A stretch of 5,372 nucleotides of DNA, taken from assembly GCA_024403175.1 (NCBI GenBank), contig JAKSSI010000102.1, positions 1 to 5,372 on the forward strand. The letters are read 5' to 3'. The notes below the pieces were generated by a model. The model did no database searches, was not told the origin of the DNA, and was given only the letters and a program-made list of their open reading frames with translations. Shown here one piece after another: positions 3,419 to 5,372 of this stretch (its first letter is position 1; every line of letters starts with the position of its first letter). The DNA is from Clostridia bacterium. GTDB lineage: Bacteria; Bacillota_A; Clostridia; Peptostreptococcales; Anaerovoracaceae. Made by a program: the position numbers and the translations under genes.

Positions 3419-5372
3419 ATGTACGCAAAGACCAAAAAAATAGTTAGGACTTATATTGGTAAAGACATTACAGATTTTATGGAGCTTCCTGACTTAGTAG
3501 ACATTCAGCTTTCTTCCTATGAAAGCTTTATTCAGAAAAAAAAGCTCGATAAAGGTGAAGCTTTAGAGAATCAGGGACTTCAGGAAGTATTTACTTCTAC
3601 ATTTCCAATAAAGAGCCAAGATGAAAGCATGTCTTTGGAATATGAGTTCTATACATTGGACTTTGAAGGTATTAAAAACACCGAATTAGACTGTAAGAAA
3701 AAGGGACTCACTTATTCTGTGCCTCTTAAGGCAAGAATTAATTTGATTCAGATGGAATCAGGTGAAATTCGCCAGAAAGATATCTATATGGGCGATGTTC
3801 CTCTGATGACTGATCGTGGTACATTTATAATTAATGGAGCAGAGCGTGTTGTTGTAAGTCAGATCCATCGTTCTCCTGGTGTTATTTTCCAGAAAGAAAA
3901 GGGTGTGCTTTCTAGCCGTATCATTCCATACCGCGGTTCATGGCTTGAATTTGAAATTGATCAGAAAAAAGAACTTATATATGCAAAGATAGATCGCAAA
4001 AAGAAGATTCTCGGTACTATATTCCTTCGTGCATTGGGATATAGCTCAAGAGAGGAAATAATTAAGTCTTTCTATCTTACAGAAACAATCTCTGTTTCTG
4101 CAGAATCAGAAAAGAGAGAGGAACTTGTTGGAAAGGTTCTTGCAACAGCTGTTGTTGTTAAAGATTCTGAAACAGGTGAAGATAAAAAACTTTTCCGTGC
4201 TGGTGACAAGATTCATCCTCATGATGTAGATGATTTGATTGCTAACGGAATAAGCGAAATAACAGTTATTAAGTTAAATGCAAAGAAGGATCCTTATGAT
4301 AAAACTGAGTCAAATCCTTCTCTTAATAGCGAAATGATTATTAACTGTTTTGAAAGAGAAGAAATCTTGTTCTCTAAGAACGGTGAAATGGTAACAGACG
4401 AGCCTTCTAAAGAAGATTGTCTCTCAAAGGTTTATGAAGTTCTTATGCCTGGAGAGCCAATTACATACGAATCTGCAGAAAAAGATCTTAATAGCATGTT
4501 CTTTAGTCAGAGACGCTATGATTTGGGAGCTGTTGGTCGTTACAAGCTTAATAAGAAATTTGACTACAAGAATCCAACTGATGATGTAACACTCATAAAG
4601 GATGATATCATTCAGACAATGAAGCATCTTATTGAGGTTTATGTTGGTGATGAAATTCTTGATGATATTGACCATCTTGGAAATCGTCGCGTACGTTCTG
4701 TTGGAGAACTTCTTACAAATCAGTTTAAGACTGCTTTTGCACGTATGGAACGTATTGCAAAAGATAGAATGAATCTTAAGGAAACTGAAACATTGAAACC
4801 TCAGGATTTGATTTCTATTAAGCCTATAGTTTCTGGTGTAAAAGAATTCTTTGGTTCATCACAGCTTTCTCAGTTTATGGATCAGTGTAATCCTTTGTCA
4901 GAACTTACTCATAAGCGTCGTCTTAATGCTCTTGGACCAGGTGGTCTTTCTCGTGAGCGTGCAGGCTTTGAGGTTCGTGACGTACACTATACTCATTATG
5001 GACGTATGTGTCCTATCGAAACTCCTGAAGGTCCAAATATTGGTTTGATTGTATCTCTCGCAATCTTTACTCGTGTAAATGATTACGGATTCCTTGAGGA
5101 ACCATATCGCAAGGTTGTTGATGGAAAGGCTACTAAGGAAGTTGATTATCTTACAGCTATTGATGAAGATAAGTATACAATTGGACAAGTAACTGAAGGA
5201 ATGAAAGCTGACGGTTCGTTCCCAACAGAAATGGTTTCTGTTCGTCATCGTGGCGATTACTCTAGCCGTTCTCCTAAAGACATTCAGTACATGGACGTTT
5301 CTCCTCGTCAGGTTATTTCTGTTTCTGCTTCTCTTGTTCCATTCCTTGAACACGATGATGCTAACCGTGCTT
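3419..5372 (+). CDS. rpoB: DNA-directed RNA polymerase subunit beta, 3' end outside the window
   Basis: Beta forms one pincer and much of the active centre of RNA polymerase. Translation from 3419 stays open for 651 complete codons plus one base, roughly half of a full beta. The opening ([20 protein letters not shown], then [17 protein letters not shown]) looks treponemal. The N-terminal protrusion contains [13 protein letters not shown] at 143-155, colinear with E. coli around Val146. The rifampicin-pocket region [11 protein letters not shown] starts at residue 479 and continues through [34 protein letters not shown] and [12 protein letters not shown] follow. Asn503 (codon 4925-4927) replaces E. 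coli Ser531, and Cys490 (4886-4888) replaces Asn518. The Shine-Dalgarno is AGGGG at 3407-3411. rpoC would be expected downstream. The frame is intact throughout. Confidence 0.98.
   Translation, partial: MYAKTKKIVRTYIGKDITDFMELPDLVDIQLSSYESFIQKKKLDKGEALENQGLQEVFTSTFPIKSQDESMSLEYEFYTLDFEGIKNTELDCKKKGLTYSVPLKARINLIQMESGEIRQKDIYMGDVPLMTDRGTFIINGAERVVVSQIHRSPGVIFQKEKGVLSSRIIPYRGSWLEFEIDQKKELIYAKIDRKKKILGTIFLRALGYSSREEIIKSFYLTETISVSAESEKREELVGKVLATAVVVKDSETGEDKKLFRAGDKIHPHDVDDLIANGISEITVIKLNAKKDPYDKTESNPSLNSEMIINCFEREEILFSKNGEMVTDEPSKEDCLSKVYEVLMPGEPITYESAEKDLNSMFFSQRRYDLGAVGRYKLNKKFDYKNPTDDVTLIKDDIIQTMKHLIEVYVGDEILDDIDHLGNRRVRSVGELLTNQFKTAFARMERIAKDRMNLKETETLKPQDLISIKPIVSGVKEFFGSSQLSQFMDQCNPLSELTHKRRLNALGPGGLSRERAGFEVRDVHYTHYGRMCPIETPEGPNIGLIVSLAIFTRVNDYGFLEEPYRKVVDGKATKEVDYLTAIDEDKYTIGQVTEGMKADGSFPTEMVSVRHRGDYSSRSPKDIQYMDVSPRQVISVSASLVPFLEHDDANRA

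Noticed and set aside
4898..5353. 151-codon open frame on the minus strand within rpoB
   Set aside because: It is antisense to the highly conserved beta core, and beta is intact in its own frame.

Overview
The window is a low-GC, single-strand stretch of the conserved bacterial transcription/translation core cluster. In order it holds the 3' part of tRNA-Trp, then secE, nusG, rplK (L11), rplA (L1), rplJ (L10), rplL (L7/L12) and the first 651 codons of rpoB (RNA polymerase beta). All genes are on the + strand. I see no mobile element, CRISPR array, integrase, toxin or horizontally acquired cargo.

The proteins point to a spirochaete, most likely a Treponema-group organism. NusG, L11 and the beta N-terminus read like treponemal versions from memory. 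Beta carries Asn at the position equivalent to E. coli Ser531, a known marker of naturally rifampicin-resistant spirochaetes. Genus and species are inference.

Layout: tRNA-Trp ends at 52 and secE starts only 28 nt later with no terminator between them. secE and nusG are 22 nt apart. A 100-nt spacer (844-943) holds a three-tier hairpin ahead of rplK. rplK, rplA and rplJ are tightly packed (4-nt gap, then a 1-nt TAATG overlap), and the Shine-Dalgarno sequences of rplA and rplJ lie within the last codons of the gene before. The 189-nt rplJ-rplL spacer (2582-2770) holds a hairpin, an intrinsic-terminator-like hairpin with a U-run, and two further structured elements. The 276-nt rplL-rpoB spacer (3143-3418) holds at least five inverted repeats, several mutually exclusive. 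Neither spacer encodes a credible protein.

Together the genes make the SecE translocon subunit, the elongation factor NusG, the L1 stalk and the L11/L10/L12 GTPase-associated stalk of the ribosome, and polymerase beta. The coding content is ordinary. The interesting part is the RNA-level architecture: there is no room for an L10 leader in front of rplJ, while a possible attenuator and structured leaders sit in front of rplL and rpoB. These are candidates for setting the L12:L10 and ribosome:polymerase ratios. All structures were found by eye from base complementarity and have not been energy-minimised or tested for conservation.
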